From positions 1-10,000 of the forward strand of contig NZ_JAIWOI010000215.1 of NCBI RefSeq assembly GCF_020217005.1: 10,000 bases of DNA, read 5' to 3'. Shown here in pieces: positions 1 to 5,889 of this stretch; position 1 is the stretch's first letter; the number at the start of each line of letters is the position of its first letter. Made by a program: the position numbers and the translations under genes. This DNA is from Rheinheimera sp. Its GTDB lineage: Bacteria > Pseudomonadota > Gammaproteobacteria > Enterobacterales > Alteromonadaceae. Under the pieces are notes generated by a model that did not search any database, was not told where the DNA came from, and was given only the letters and a program-made list of their open reading frames with translations.

Positions 1-1229
1 TGGTGTGCGCTCAGGTTGAGCAAGTCATTCTGGTTGGACAACTGCTGGATGTTCGCACTGGGAACTACCAGAAAAACAAAGCTATTCTGGTTGAAGCAGG
101 TCGTATCAGCGCTATTGTGGATTTAGACCAGGCGCCGGCGACCGTGCCAACTATTGATTTATCCACATATTATGTGTTGCCAGGCCTGATTGATATGCAC
201 GTGCATTTAACTTCAGATCCACAAAAACATGGCTACCGTGGTTTAGTCGAAACACCAACCCGAGAAGCTATCTTTGGTGTTAGTGCTGCCAAAGCCACAT
301 TAAAAGCTGGTTTTACCACTGTACGTAACTTAGGAGCTGCAGGTTTCGCTGATGTGTCTTTGCGCGATGCTATAGAAGATGGCGAAATTCAAGGCCCAAG
401 GATGCGGGTAGCTGCTAACACTATATGTATAACGGGGGGGCATTGTGACAACAATCTGCTTCCTCATATTTACAATGCCCGCAGTGCTGGTGTGGCGAAT
501 GGCCCAGATGAAGTCCGGGCCAAAGTGCGTGAAAACATCAAATATGGCGCTGATGTTATTAAGTTTGCTGCCACAGGCGGAGTGCTGTCAAAAAATACCG
601 ATGTAAACGCAAGTCAGTATAACTTTGAAGAAATGAAGGCCTTAATAGACGAAGCGCATGACAGAGGCCGGATAGTGGCGGCGCATGCTCATGGCTTACA
701 AGGCATTAAACGTGCTATTGAAGCTGGTGTTGACTCTATAGAGCACGGTAGCTTTATTGACGATGAAGCCATCAAGCTGGCAAAAAAACATGGCACTTAT
801 TTGGTAATGGATGTGTACGTCAGCGACTATATCTTAAGTGAGGGTGAAAAAGCCGGTATTTTGCCCGAGTCTTTAGCCAAAGAAAAAAAGGTGGGTTTGT
901 TACAACGGCAAAACTTCCAAAAAGCTGTAAAGGCTGGCGTGAAGATGGCCTATGGAACAGATGCTGGTGTTTATACACATGGCTTAAATGGCCGCCAGTT
1001 TGCCTATATGACGCAGTGGGGCATGACACCTTTACAGGCGATCCAGGCTGCAACTCTGAATGCAGGTACATTATTGAACTGGAAGAATGAGCAAGGACTA
1101 CAGAATGTTGGTGTGTTGGAAGTTGGGGCTTTTGCTGATTTAATAGCTGTACCTCGGGATCCCCTCAAGGACATCACAGTGCTGGAACAGCCTGCGTTGG
1201 TAGTGAAATCAGGGCAACAAGTGTTATAA
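1..1229 (+). CDS. Amidohydrolase (imidazolonepropionase-like, Xaa-Pro/Xaa-Arg dipeptidase type), 5' end outside window
   Basis: Metal-dependent hydrolase of the amidohydrolase superfamily; relatives cleave dipeptides with a C-terminal Pro or basic residue, or related amide bonds. Counting from the first in-window codon at 3, the metal-site pattern is complete: H66 and H68 in GLIDMHVHL, K187 in ADVIKFAATGG (the position of the carboxylated lysine in this subgroup), H228 and H230 in AAHAHG, H248 in SIEHGS and D320 in YGTDAG. The beta-rich flanks before H66 and after about 370 (GAFADLIAV) are typical of the fold. The 408 visible residues nearly fill the usual 400-440, so only the extreme N-terminus is missing. 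A GTG at 3 could be read as a start, but no ribosome binding site is visible, and many relatives carry a signal peptide there, so I treat it as truncated. It ends with TAA, followed by a hairpin terminator. The family is clear; the exact substrate is not. Confidence 0.88.
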   Translation, partial: VCAQVEQVILVGQLLDVRTGNYQKNKAILVEAGRISAIVDLDQAPATVPTIDLSTYYVLPGLIDMHVHLTSDPQKHGYRGLVETPTREAIFGVSAAKATLKAGFTTVRNLGAAGFADVSLRDAIEDGEIQGPRMRVAANTICITGGHCDNNLLPHIYNARSAGVANGPDEVRAKVRENIKYGADVIKFAATGGVLSKNTDVNASQYNFEEMKALIDEAHDRGRIVAAHAHGLQGIKRAIEAGVDSIEHGSFIDDEAIKLAKKHGTYLVMDVYVSDYILSEGEKAGILPESLAKEKKVGLLQRQNFQKAVKAGVKMAYGTDAGVYTHGLNGRQFAYMTQWGMTPLQAIQAATLNAGTLLNWKNEQGLQNVGVLEVGAFADLIAVPRDPLKDITVLEQPALVVKSGQQVL

Positions 1230-1237
1230 ATCGCTTT

Positions 1238-1277
1238 CAGTAGCATTAGAATATCTAATGCTACTGTCACACTTTTT
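1238..1277 (+). terminator. Rho-independent terminator after the amidohydrolase gene
   Basis: A perfect 13-bp stem (1238-1250 pairing with 1254-1266) closes on the 3-nt loop ATA and begins 8 nt after the stop codon. A T-rich stretch (CTTTTT, 1272-1277) follows after a 5-nt gap, so the U-tract is slightly displaced from the stem. Placement and stem strength fit a terminator for the upstream gene. Confidence 0.72.
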
Positions 1278-1357
1278 CTCGTCTTTCTTACACAGTCTTG
1301 TCATAGCATTGCGGAATAATAACGCTCAGTGAAATGACTTAACCTTGGGGAAGACCT

Positions 1358-1708
1358 ATGAAATTTGTTACTGCTGCTGCATTTACTTTTGCTACTTTAC
1401 TGACGAGCCAGGTTCTGGCTGCATCTGACTACACTTATTCAAATACTGAATACTGTGAGCTTGTCGCACAAAATGCTGCGGAAAACATGCTAAAAGCTTA
1501 TGCAAAAAAATTAGGTTTTACACCTGCCCGCAGCTCTTGTGCTCAGTTACTTAATCCTTTGACTGCCAGATTGACTCAGGATGCAGAAGCGCAAATTCGT
1601 GCATACTCCCGTGGTTCTGCCCGCAAATTACCAGCTTCTTTAATTCAGCAATTAAAAGCTATGCCTGAACAGCAGCGTCGTGAAGCTTTGGTTCAGATCT
1701 ACGGTTAA
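1358..1708 (+). CDS. Small secreted protein of unknown function (116 aa)
   Basis: The start ATG is preceded by a GGGGAAG ribosome binding site about 5 nt upstream. Residues 1-21 form a clear Sec signal peptide (K2, hydrophobic 4-20, cleavage near VLA-AS). The mature part of about 95 residues is polar and probably helical, with two cysteines, C33 (EYCELVAQNAAEN) and C61 (SSCAQLL), that could form a disulfide in the periplasm. The C-terminal half is rich in Gln, Ala and Arg. It resembles the short exported DUF3718-type proteins common in Shewanella-like bacteria, but I cannot confirm that family by eye, so no function is offered. It stands alone between a terminator and an intergenic repeat; neighbours give no functional clue. 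Confidence 0.82.
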   Translation: MKFVTAAAFTFATLLTSQVLAASDYTYSNTEYCELVAQNAAENMLKAYAKKLGFTPARSSCAQLLNPLTARLTQDAEAQIRAYSRGSARKLPASLIQQLKAMPEQQRREALVQIYG

Positions 1709-1714
1709 TTCGTC

Positions 1715-1742
1715 GCTTTCAGTTGTATGCATACTTGAAAGC
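1715..1742. repeat. Imperfect inverted repeat just after the small secreted protein gene
   Basis: GCTTTC (1715-1720) pairs with GAAAGC (1737-1742), and the self-complementary core GTATGCATAC (1725-1734) sits between them, leaving unpaired AGTT and TT. It starts 6 nt after the stop codon but has no T-run, so it is a weak candidate for a 3' mRNA hairpin. Its right half (ATACTTGAAAGCTGCG) also resembles the left edge of the ERIC-like elements at 3874 and 4003, so it may be a repeat remnant. Confidence 0.4.
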
Positions 1743-1768
1743 TGCGTAAAGTAGCCCAAGATAACGGC

Positions 1769-1896
1769 TATACCTTTAGTAACTGAAGCTGCAGCTTTGT
1801 TGAATGCGTGTTCTCACCCGGTTAGCTAAGACTAGTAGTTAACCGGGGTTAACCCATTTGTCGCCCCTCTGCAACTCTGATTACTTTGGCACTATA
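1769..1896. repeat. ERIC/IRU-like palindromic intergenic element, diverged copy
   Basis: A 128-bp element bounded by TATA on both sides. The ends are imperfect inverted repeats: TATACCTTTAGTAACTGAAG on the left against the complement of the right end, which reads ATTACTTTGGCACTATA on the plus strand. The blocks GCAGCTTTGTTGA on the left and TTGTCGCC...CTGCAACT...ATTACTTTGG on the right match the two copies at 3874 and 4003. The centre is a 12-bp stem (1817-1828 with 1836-1847) containing one G-T pair, with a 7-nt loop. The stem sequence differs from the other copies but still pairs. Size and layout match enterobacterial repetitive intergenic consensus elements (about 127 bp). It ends 11 nt before the ribosome binding site of the small acidic gene, so it probably lies in that gene's leader or promoter region. 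Confidence 0.7.
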
Positions 1897-1917
1897 CCCA
1901 GCAAAGCGGAGCATACA

Positions 1918-2076
1918 ATGAGCGAATTTGATTTTGATTTAGACCATCTGGATTTTGATGGCGCAGAGAAAAAAACAGCGCAACAGCAGCTTGCAGCTGA
2001 TCTGTTAGCGGCGGAACAGGCCGCCATGGCCGATGACGATTCAGATGATTGTGCAGGTGGAGCCTGTAAAATCTGA
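1918..2076 (+). CDS. Small acidic peptide with C-terminal CxxxxC tail (52 aa), unknown function
   Basis: The ATG at 1918 has a GGAG ribosome binding site (1908-1911) six bases upstream; an in-frame TTG at 1858 would lie inside the repeat element and is unlikely. The protein has three parts: an Asp/Phe-rich N-terminus (SEFDFDLDHLDFDG), a helical Ala/Gln/Leu segment at about 17-37, and an acidic stretch leading to the tail DDCAGGACKI with C45 and C50. It is strongly negatively charged and has no signal peptide or membrane segment. A strong terminator follows at 2109, and together with the good start signal this argues that it is a real expressed gene. I do not recognise the family. A metal- or thiol-binding peptide, or a leader-plus-core peptide modified by an enzyme encoded elsewhere, are both possible; no modifying enzyme is present in the window. 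Confidence 0.72.
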   Translation: MSEFDFDLDHLDFDGAEKKTAQQQLAADLLAAEQAAMADDDSDDCAGGACKI

Positions 2077-2108
2077 ATCAAGTCGTAACTGAGCTTTACA
2101 GTTAAAAC

Positions 2109-2150
2109 ATAAGGGTTTGAGTAGGTTACTCAAACCCTTATTTGTTTTTT
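2109..2150 (+). terminator. Strong Rho-independent terminator after the small acidic gene
   Basis: A perfect 15-bp stem (2109-2123 with 2127-2141) on the 3-nt loop GGT, followed directly by TTTGTTTTTT. This is a textbook terminator and isolates the acidic peptide gene from the catalase gene, which must then have its own promoter within about 2150-2240. Confidence 0.93.
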
Positions 2151-2246
2151 AGATTGATGCGATAGTTTTATTTTGTTTTTTTAATTGACCCTTAGCCTCT
2201 ACTCTGTGTTGGCAGGATAGAGCGAACTCTAAAGAGGGTCATAACA

Positions 2247-3755
2247 ATGTTTCAAAAATCAGCCTTAGTCGTAGCTTTAGGTTTGTCTTTAGCTGTGCAT
2301 GCAAGCACTTTAACCAGAGACAATGGTGCTCCGGTCGGTGACAACCAGAATTCCACAACAGCAGGTGCAAATGGCAGTGTGTTACTGCAGGACGTACACC
2401 TGATCCAAAAATTACAACGTTTTGCCCGTGAGCGTATTCCTGAGCGTGTTGTACATGCCCGTGGTACAGGTGCTCATGGCGAATTTGTCGCTACTGATGA
2501 TTTGTCCGATTTAACCCTGGCTGCGCCTTTTGCCAGCCAAGGGAAAAAGACGCCGGTTTTTGTGCGTTTTTCGACAGTGATTCATGGCAATCACAGCCCT
2601 GAAACGCTGCGGGATCCTCGTGGTTTTGCCGTAAAATTTTATTCTGATCAAGGCAACTGGGACCTGGTGGGAAATAACCTGCCGGTGTTTTTTATCCGTG
2701 ACGCTATTAAGTTCCCGGATATGGTGCATTCCTTAAAACCTTCTCCAATCGACAATATACAGGATCCAAATCGTGTCTTTGATTTTATGTCGCACGAACC
2801 GGGTTCGACCCAGATGTTGACATTTGTTTACTCGGACTTAGGTACTCCGGCCAGCTACCGTGAAATGGATGGTTTTGGTGTACACGCCTATAAGTTCGTC
2901 AATGACAAGGGACAAGTGCATTACGTCAAATTTCACTGGAAGAGTCAGCAGGGCGTGAAATCTCTGGATGCGGATCAGGTCACTAAAACTCAGGGCATGG
3001 ACTTTAATCACCTGACCCGGGATCTGTATCAGAACATCAATGCAGGCAATAATCCGAAATGGGATCTGTATGTGCAGGTGCTCACGCCTGATCAATTGGA
3101 TGACTTCGATTTTAATCCACTGGATGCAACCAAAACCTGGCCCGACGTGAAAGAGCGTAAAGTCGGCACTATGACATTAAACCGCATGCCGGATAACTTT
3201 TTTGAAGAAACCGAACAAGCGGCTTTTGCCCCAGCCAATTTGATTCCGGGCATAGAACCATCAGAAGACCGTTTACTGCAGGGGCGTATTTTCTCTTATG
3301 CCGATACTCAGCTGTATCGCTTGGGAGTCAATCACAGCCAACTGCCGATTAACAAAGCCAGAGTAACGGTGGATAACCACAATCAGGATGGTGCTATGAA
3401 TTTTGGCAACAGTAAATCTAATGTCAATTACGAGCCAAGTCGCATCGAGCCAAAAACTGTGATGACAGCTGCCCGTGCTGTGGAAACCCAACTGGATGGC
3501 ACTGTGATGCAAAAGGCTATCAGCAAACAGGATAACTTCAGTCAGGCTGGAGCTTTGTACCGCAGCTTTACTAAGCAGCAGCAAGCCAATCTGATCCGTA
3601 ATTTATCCGGTGATTTGGGTGCTGTGAAAGACTCAGTCACCAAACACAAAATGCTGGCTCACTTTTACAAAGCCGACAGCGATTATGGCACTCGTTTAAC
3701 AAAGGCTGTCAAAGGCGATCTAAAGCAAGTGCAGCAAATCGCTAACTCTCTTTAA
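2247..3755 (+). CDS. katB: Secreted (periplasmic) heme catalase, KatB type
   Basis: Monofunctional heme catalase that converts hydrogen peroxide to water and oxygen. At 502 aa it is a small-subunit enzyme. Residues 1-19 are a Sec signal peptide (cleavage near VHA-ST), so the enzyme acts in the periplasm. Active-site residues are present: distal H70 in RVVHARGTGAHGEF, N143 in VGNNLPVFFIRD, and proximal heme ligand Y351 in the signature RIFSYADTQLYR (347-358). The stretch IPGIEPSEDRLLQGR before the signature is, from memory, like the Pseudomonas KatB/plant-like clade. The start has a GAGGG ribosome binding site at 2234-2238. Upstream is a strong terminator, so transcription starts close by; I could not find a convincing promoter or OxyR site. 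Downstream lies an ankyrin-protein gene, as in the katB-ankB pair of Pseudomonas aeruginosa. Catalase identity is certain; the katB symbol rests on the exported form and the neighbour. Confidence 0.96.
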   Translation: MFQKSALVVALGLSLAVHASTLTRDNGAPVGDNQNSTTAGANGSVLLQDVHLIQKLQRFARERIPERVVHARGTGAHGEFVATDDLSDLTLAAPFASQGKKTPVFVRFSTVIHGNHSPETLRDPRGFAVKFYSDQGNWDLVGNNLPVFFIRDAIKFPDMVHSLKPSPIDNIQDPNRVFDFMSHEPGSTQMLTFVYSDLGTPASYREMDGFGVHAYKFVNDKGQVHYVKFHWKSQQGVKSLDADQVTKTQGMDFNHLTRDLYQNINAGNNPKWDLYVQVLTPDQLDDFDFNPLDATKTWPDVKERKVGTMTLNRMPDNFFEETEQAAFAPANLIPGIEPSEDRLLQGRIFSYADTQLYRLGVNHSQLPINKARVTVDNHNQDGAMNFGNSKSNVNYEPSRIEPKTVMTAARAVETQLDGTVMQKAISKQDNFSQAGALYRSFTKQQQANLIRNLSGDLGAVKDSVTKHKMLAHFYKADSDYGTRLTKAVKGDLKQVQQIANSL

Positions 3756-3812
3756 GTGTTTACCAGGTGTAGGTTGGTTGGTTTTTCCCTCCATCCGATC
3801 GTAGTTTAAAGC

Positions 3813-3861
3813 CCTGCGAAACTCGTATGCTCTGTCCTGCACCCAGGGTGAGTTTCGCAGG
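3813..3861. repeat. 12-bp perfect inverted repeat with 25-nt loop downstream of the catalase gene
   Basis: CCTGCGAAACTC (3813-3824) is perfectly complementary to GAGTTTCGCAGG (3850-3861). A nested CCTG/CAGG hairpin (3836-3839 with 3844-3847) lies in the loop. No T-run follows on either side, so it is not a standard terminator. It lies 58 bp after the catalase stop and ends 12 bp before the first tandem ERIC-like element. It may be an mRNA 3' stabilising or processing hairpin, or another kind of repeat unit. Confidence 0.7.
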
Positions 3862-3873
3862 CACCAATTCCCC

Positions 3874-3993
3874 TGCGTACTTGAAGCCGCAGCTTTGTTG
3901 ACTAGCGCTCTCGCCCCAGTCACATAGGACAACTATGCTCCTGGGGTCTCGCTCACTTGTCGCCTCGCTGCAACTTCAATTACTTTGGGGAAT
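3874..3993. repeat. ERIC/IRU-like palindromic element, tandem copy 1
   Basis: A 120-bp long imperfect palindrome. Nested pairs, from outside in: TTGAAG 3881-3886 with CTTCAA 3974-3979; GCAG 3889-3892 with CTGC 3968-3971; AGCG 3904-3907 with CGCT 3950-3953; CCCCAG 3914-3919 with CTGGGG 3941-3946; CATAG 3923-3927 with CTATG 3933-3937, around the loop GACAA. The core GCTCCTGGGG, and GTGACTGGGG on the other strand, are the conserved parts of the enterobacterial ERIC core, and total length and layout also fit. It is 119/120 identical to the copy at 4003 (T3947 against C4076). Confidence 0.82.
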
Positions 3994-4002
3994 TCATGAC
4001 CA

Positions 4003-4122
4003 TGCGTACTTGAAGCCGCAGCTTTGTTGACTAGCGCTCTCGCCCCAGTCACATAGGACAACTATGCTCCTGGGGCCTCGCTCACTTGTCGCCTCGCTGC
4101 AACTTCAATTACTTTGGGGAAT
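4003..4122. repeat. ERIC/IRU-like palindromic element, tandem copy 2
   Basis: Direct repeat of the element at 3874 in the same orientation, with an exact 129-bp period and a 9-bp spacer (3994-4002). Only one base differs across 120, and the similarity continues weakly into the flank (TCATGAC against CCATAAC), which favours a recent tandem duplication over two independent insertions. It ends 30 bp before the ankyrin start codon, so it sits in the 5' leader of that gene. Confidence 0.82.
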
Positions 4123-4152
4123 CCATAACTCTATATTTGAGGTATTTGTCTG

Positions 4153-4656
4153 ATGCGATTACTGTTACTGAGTTTGATGTTGTTAAGCGCTATAGTGCGT
4201 TCTGAAGAACAAGCCTCTGATCCGCTGGAACAGCTCACCTCTTACTTTTTTGCTGCAGCCCGAACTGGGGACATTGTGGTAATCAATGAGTTTTTACAGC
4301 AGGGATTTCCTGTTGATCACCGAAATAGCCAAAGTTATACCGCTCTGATGGTGGCCACCTATGCAGGTCAGCAGCAAGCTGTTGAATTGCTGCTGCAACA
4401 AGGTGCAGATGCCTGCTTACGGGATAAGCGTGGTCACACCGCCATGATGGGCGCTATAGTCAAAGCGGAGTGGACAATAGGAAAAATTCTCTATCCAATT
4501 GATTGCAAAGAAAATCAATCAATAGATGCGAAAACACCTGTTACAGATAAAGCAAAAATGACGGTAGCGCAATTTGCTGAAATTTTTGGCCAAAGTGAAA
4601 AACTGCAGCAATTGGCAAAAGAAATACAAAGCAAAACACAGGCTCGCCAGAATTAG
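4153..4656 (+). CDS. ankB: Secreted ankyrin-repeat protein, AnkB-like
   Basis: 167 aa. Residues 1 to about 17 (MRLLLLSLMLLSAIVRS) form a signal peptide or N-terminal anchor. Ankyrin repeats follow: a first at about 31-60 (ARTGDIVVINEFLQQGFPVDHRN), a canonical second at about 61-92 (SYTALMVATYAGQQQAVELLLQQGADACLRD), and a degenerate third at 93-117 (GHTAMMGAIVKA). The C-terminal tail of about 40 residues is charged and helical. In Pseudomonas aeruginosa, AnkB is a periplasmic, membrane-associated ankyrin protein encoded next to katB and needed for full KatB activity. The same order and export signals here suggest the same partnership, by inference. The start has GAGG (4139-4142) 10 nt upstream. 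Its stop interlocks with that of the opposite-strand RidA gene in a 4-nt overlap, leaving no room for a separate terminator. Ankyrin family is secure; the AnkB symbol is contextual. Confidence 0.88.
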   Translation: MRLLLLSLMLLSAIVRSEEQASDPLEQLTSYFFAAARTGDIVVINEFLQQGFPVDHRNSQSYTALMVATYAGQQQAVELLLQQGADACLRDKRGHTAMMGAIVKAEWTIGKILYPIDCKENQSIDAKTPVTDKAKMTVAQFAEIFGQSEKLQQLAKEIQSKTQARQN

Positions 4657-4997
4657 AGTGCTGCAGTCACTTTAATTTCGACTTTCCACTCTGGGTTAGC
4701 TAAACGGGCTTCGACTGTAGCCCGGGCAGGGGCCTGGCCATCTTCAACCCATAGATCCCAGGCTGTATTCATTGCATTGTAATCGGCCATGTCGGCCAGA
4801 TAAATAATAGCGTCGACAATACGGCTTTTACTGATGCCGACTTCCGCCAGCAGCGCATCAATTTGTGCCAGCACATTAGCTGTTTGTGCTGTGGCGTCCT
4901 CCTGAGTGTTTTCAGGCACCATACCGGATAAAAATACCAAACCATTAGCTATCACAGCTTCGCTGTATCTTTTTCCCGGTTGTATACGTTGAATCAT
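4653..4997 (-). CDS. RidA family protein, YoaB-like
   Basis: 114 aa, the full length of the YoaB subgroup of the YjgF/YER057c/UK114 (Rid) family. RidA itself is a cytosolic trimer that hydrolyses reactive enamine/imine intermediates; the role of the YoaB group is less certain. Residues matching the Rid active site are present: R92 in APARATVEARL (R105 of E. coli RidA) and E107 in KVEIKV (E120 of RidA). The segment LADMADYNAMNTAWDLWVEDG closely resembles E. coli YoaB. The ribosome binding site GAGGA lies 7 nt before the ATG, just at the stop of the upstream YggN-like gene (12 nt between genes), so the two are probably co-transcribed and translationally coupled. Family assignment is strong; the substrate is unknown. 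Confidence 0.93.
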   Translation of the reverse strand: MIQRIQPGKRYSEAVIANGLVFLSGMVPENTQEDATAQTANVLAQIDALLAEVGISKSRIVDAIIYLADMADYNAMNTAWDLWVEDGQAPARATVEARLANPEWKVEIKVTAAL

Positions 4998-5009
4998 CGT
5001 TTTTCCTCG

Positions 5010-5801
5010 TTATAACAAAGTTTTAAAACCTTCACTCTGTCCATCGATCAGGTCATAGGGTGACATGGCCGGGATCTGTTGTTGAATTTGTTGTTCCAAC
5101 TGGTCCAGAGTCTTCAATTGCTGGCAAATTTGCTGGCCGCGTAGCTGTAGATTTTTACTGTTCTTTTGCATATCAGCCTTTAACTGGCTGCCAAAGCTCT
5201 GCATTTTTGCGCGAAAGCTTTGCATTTTTTCCGTTGCCGATCCCGGGCTTTGTAGCACATTTTGTCCCAAGGTCAGCATCATCTGGCCACTGATCCTGGC
5301 CACAGCCTGCTGGATGCGTTGCTCAGCTTCTTTGGCTAAGTTTTTATCCGCTGAACGCAGCTGACTTCCATAGACGTAAATGGTATCCCCCTGACGTCGT
5401 ACTAACTGATTGAGTTGCTGCTCCAGCTGTTCTACTGGCTGCTGCAACTCCGGATTTTCGGCCAGACTTGTGCCTGTTGTCGCTTTGACATTCTGATCCA
5501 ATACAGATCTGGCCAATTGCAGACTGTCATCCATCAACGCTGCAGCTGCTGTAACCTGAGAGCGAATACCCTGCTGATAAGCCTTTAGGTGCTGCTGTGT
5601 ATCCGCTGTGTAGCTGCTTTTCTGCTGGGCCAACCATAACTGCCCCTTGCTATCAATACGCCATAACTCCTGTTCACCGCGCTGAATGCTGACGACAGAA
5701 GGGCTCACTTTTAAATCATCCTGCAATGTTAAGGCACATTGACCCTGTGCATAGTTGAATCCGCTGAACAACATCAGGGCCCCTGCAAAGTTATACTTCA
5801 T
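5010..5801 (-). CDS. Secreted DUF2884 / YggN-like protein
   Basis: 263 aa. The N-terminus (MKYNFAGALMLFSGFNYAQGQ) is a signal peptide with probable cleavage near residue 19-20. The body matches the E. coli YggN pattern: a first cysteine soon after cleavage (QCALTLQDDLKVSPSVVSI), a short beta region (ELWRIDSKGQLWLAQQ) and long Gln/Ala-rich helices over about 65-240 that could form coiled coils. A mid-protein beta segment (GDTIYVYGSQL) and a second late cysteine (QQICQQLKTLDQLEQQ) complete it. YggN proteins are periplasmic and of unknown function. A GAGG ribosome binding site lies 5 nt before the ATG. First gene of a probable operon with the RidA-family gene. The low-complexity Gln-rich helices make homology by eye somewhat uncertain, but order and length agree. 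Confidence 0.85.
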   Translation of the reverse strand: MKYNFAGALMLFSGFNYAQGQCALTLQDDLKVSPSVVSIQRGEQELWRIDSKGQLWLAQQKSSYTADTQQHLKAYQQGIRSQVTAAAALMDDSLQLARSVLDQNVKATTGTSLAENPELQQPVEQLEQQLNQLVRRQGDTIYVYGSQLRSADKNLAKEAEQRIQQAVARISGQMMLTLGQNVLQSPGSATEKMQSFRAKMQSFGSQLKADMQKNSKNLQLRGQQICQQLKTLDQLEQQIQQQIPAMSPYDLIDGQSEGFKTLL

Positions 5802-5889
5802 AACAACCTCAGTAAGGTAAAAAAACCATGCTGCTGACTATGCGCTGAATCACCACTGAATAGTCTTTGGCATCTGACTGAACAGGAGC

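Larger units (their letters stand above)
3756..4152. other. 397-bp repeat-filled gap between catalase and ankyrin genes
   Basis: No coding region is credible here. From left to right it holds about 57 bp of plain sequence without a convincing terminator, the 12-bp inverted repeat at 3813-3861, two ERIC-like elements at 3874-3993 and 4003-4122, and about 30 bp containing the GAGG ribosome binding site (4139-4142) of the ankyrin gene. With no T-tailed hairpin, transcription from the catalase gene could read through, giving a catalase-ankyrin mRNA with three large hairpins in the middle (inference). Confidence 0.6.

Noticed and set aside
820..1270. Two minus-strand open frames (820-1071 and 1004-1270) opposite the amidohydrolase
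   Set aside because: They lie antisense to a gene with an intact metal site, have no ribosome binding site that convinced me, and show no family pattern.
1858..1917. Upstream TTG start for the small acidic protein, adding 20 residues
   Set aside because: The added part is translated from the repeat element, while the ATG at 1918 has a well-spaced GGAG.
2151..2246. OxyR site or clear sigma-70 promoter for the catalase gene
   Set aside because: Fragments such as GATAG at 2161 and TTGACC at 2185 exist, but no pair with correct spacing and no full ATAG/CTAT repeat pattern could be assembled.
3273..3584. 103-codon minus-strand open frame inside the catalase gene
   Set aside because: Antisense to the conserved heme-ligand region of the catalase; coding signal belongs to the plus strand.
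3720..3932. Minus-strand open frame of 70 codons across the catalase end and the repeats
   Set aside because: It runs through the 12-bp inverted repeat and part of the first ERIC-like element; the composition is repeat-derived and not protein-like.
3813..4122. Integron attC site, CRISPR array or IS remnant
   Set aside because: No attC core sites, no short regularly spaced repeats with unique spacers, and no transposase reading frame; only two long units plus one inverted repeat.
5802..5889. Terminator between the hybrid kinase and the YggN-like gene
   Set aside because: GACTAT/ATAGTC arms are only 6 bp with an 18-nt interior, and the T-run lies 9 nt further on, so it is too weak to call.
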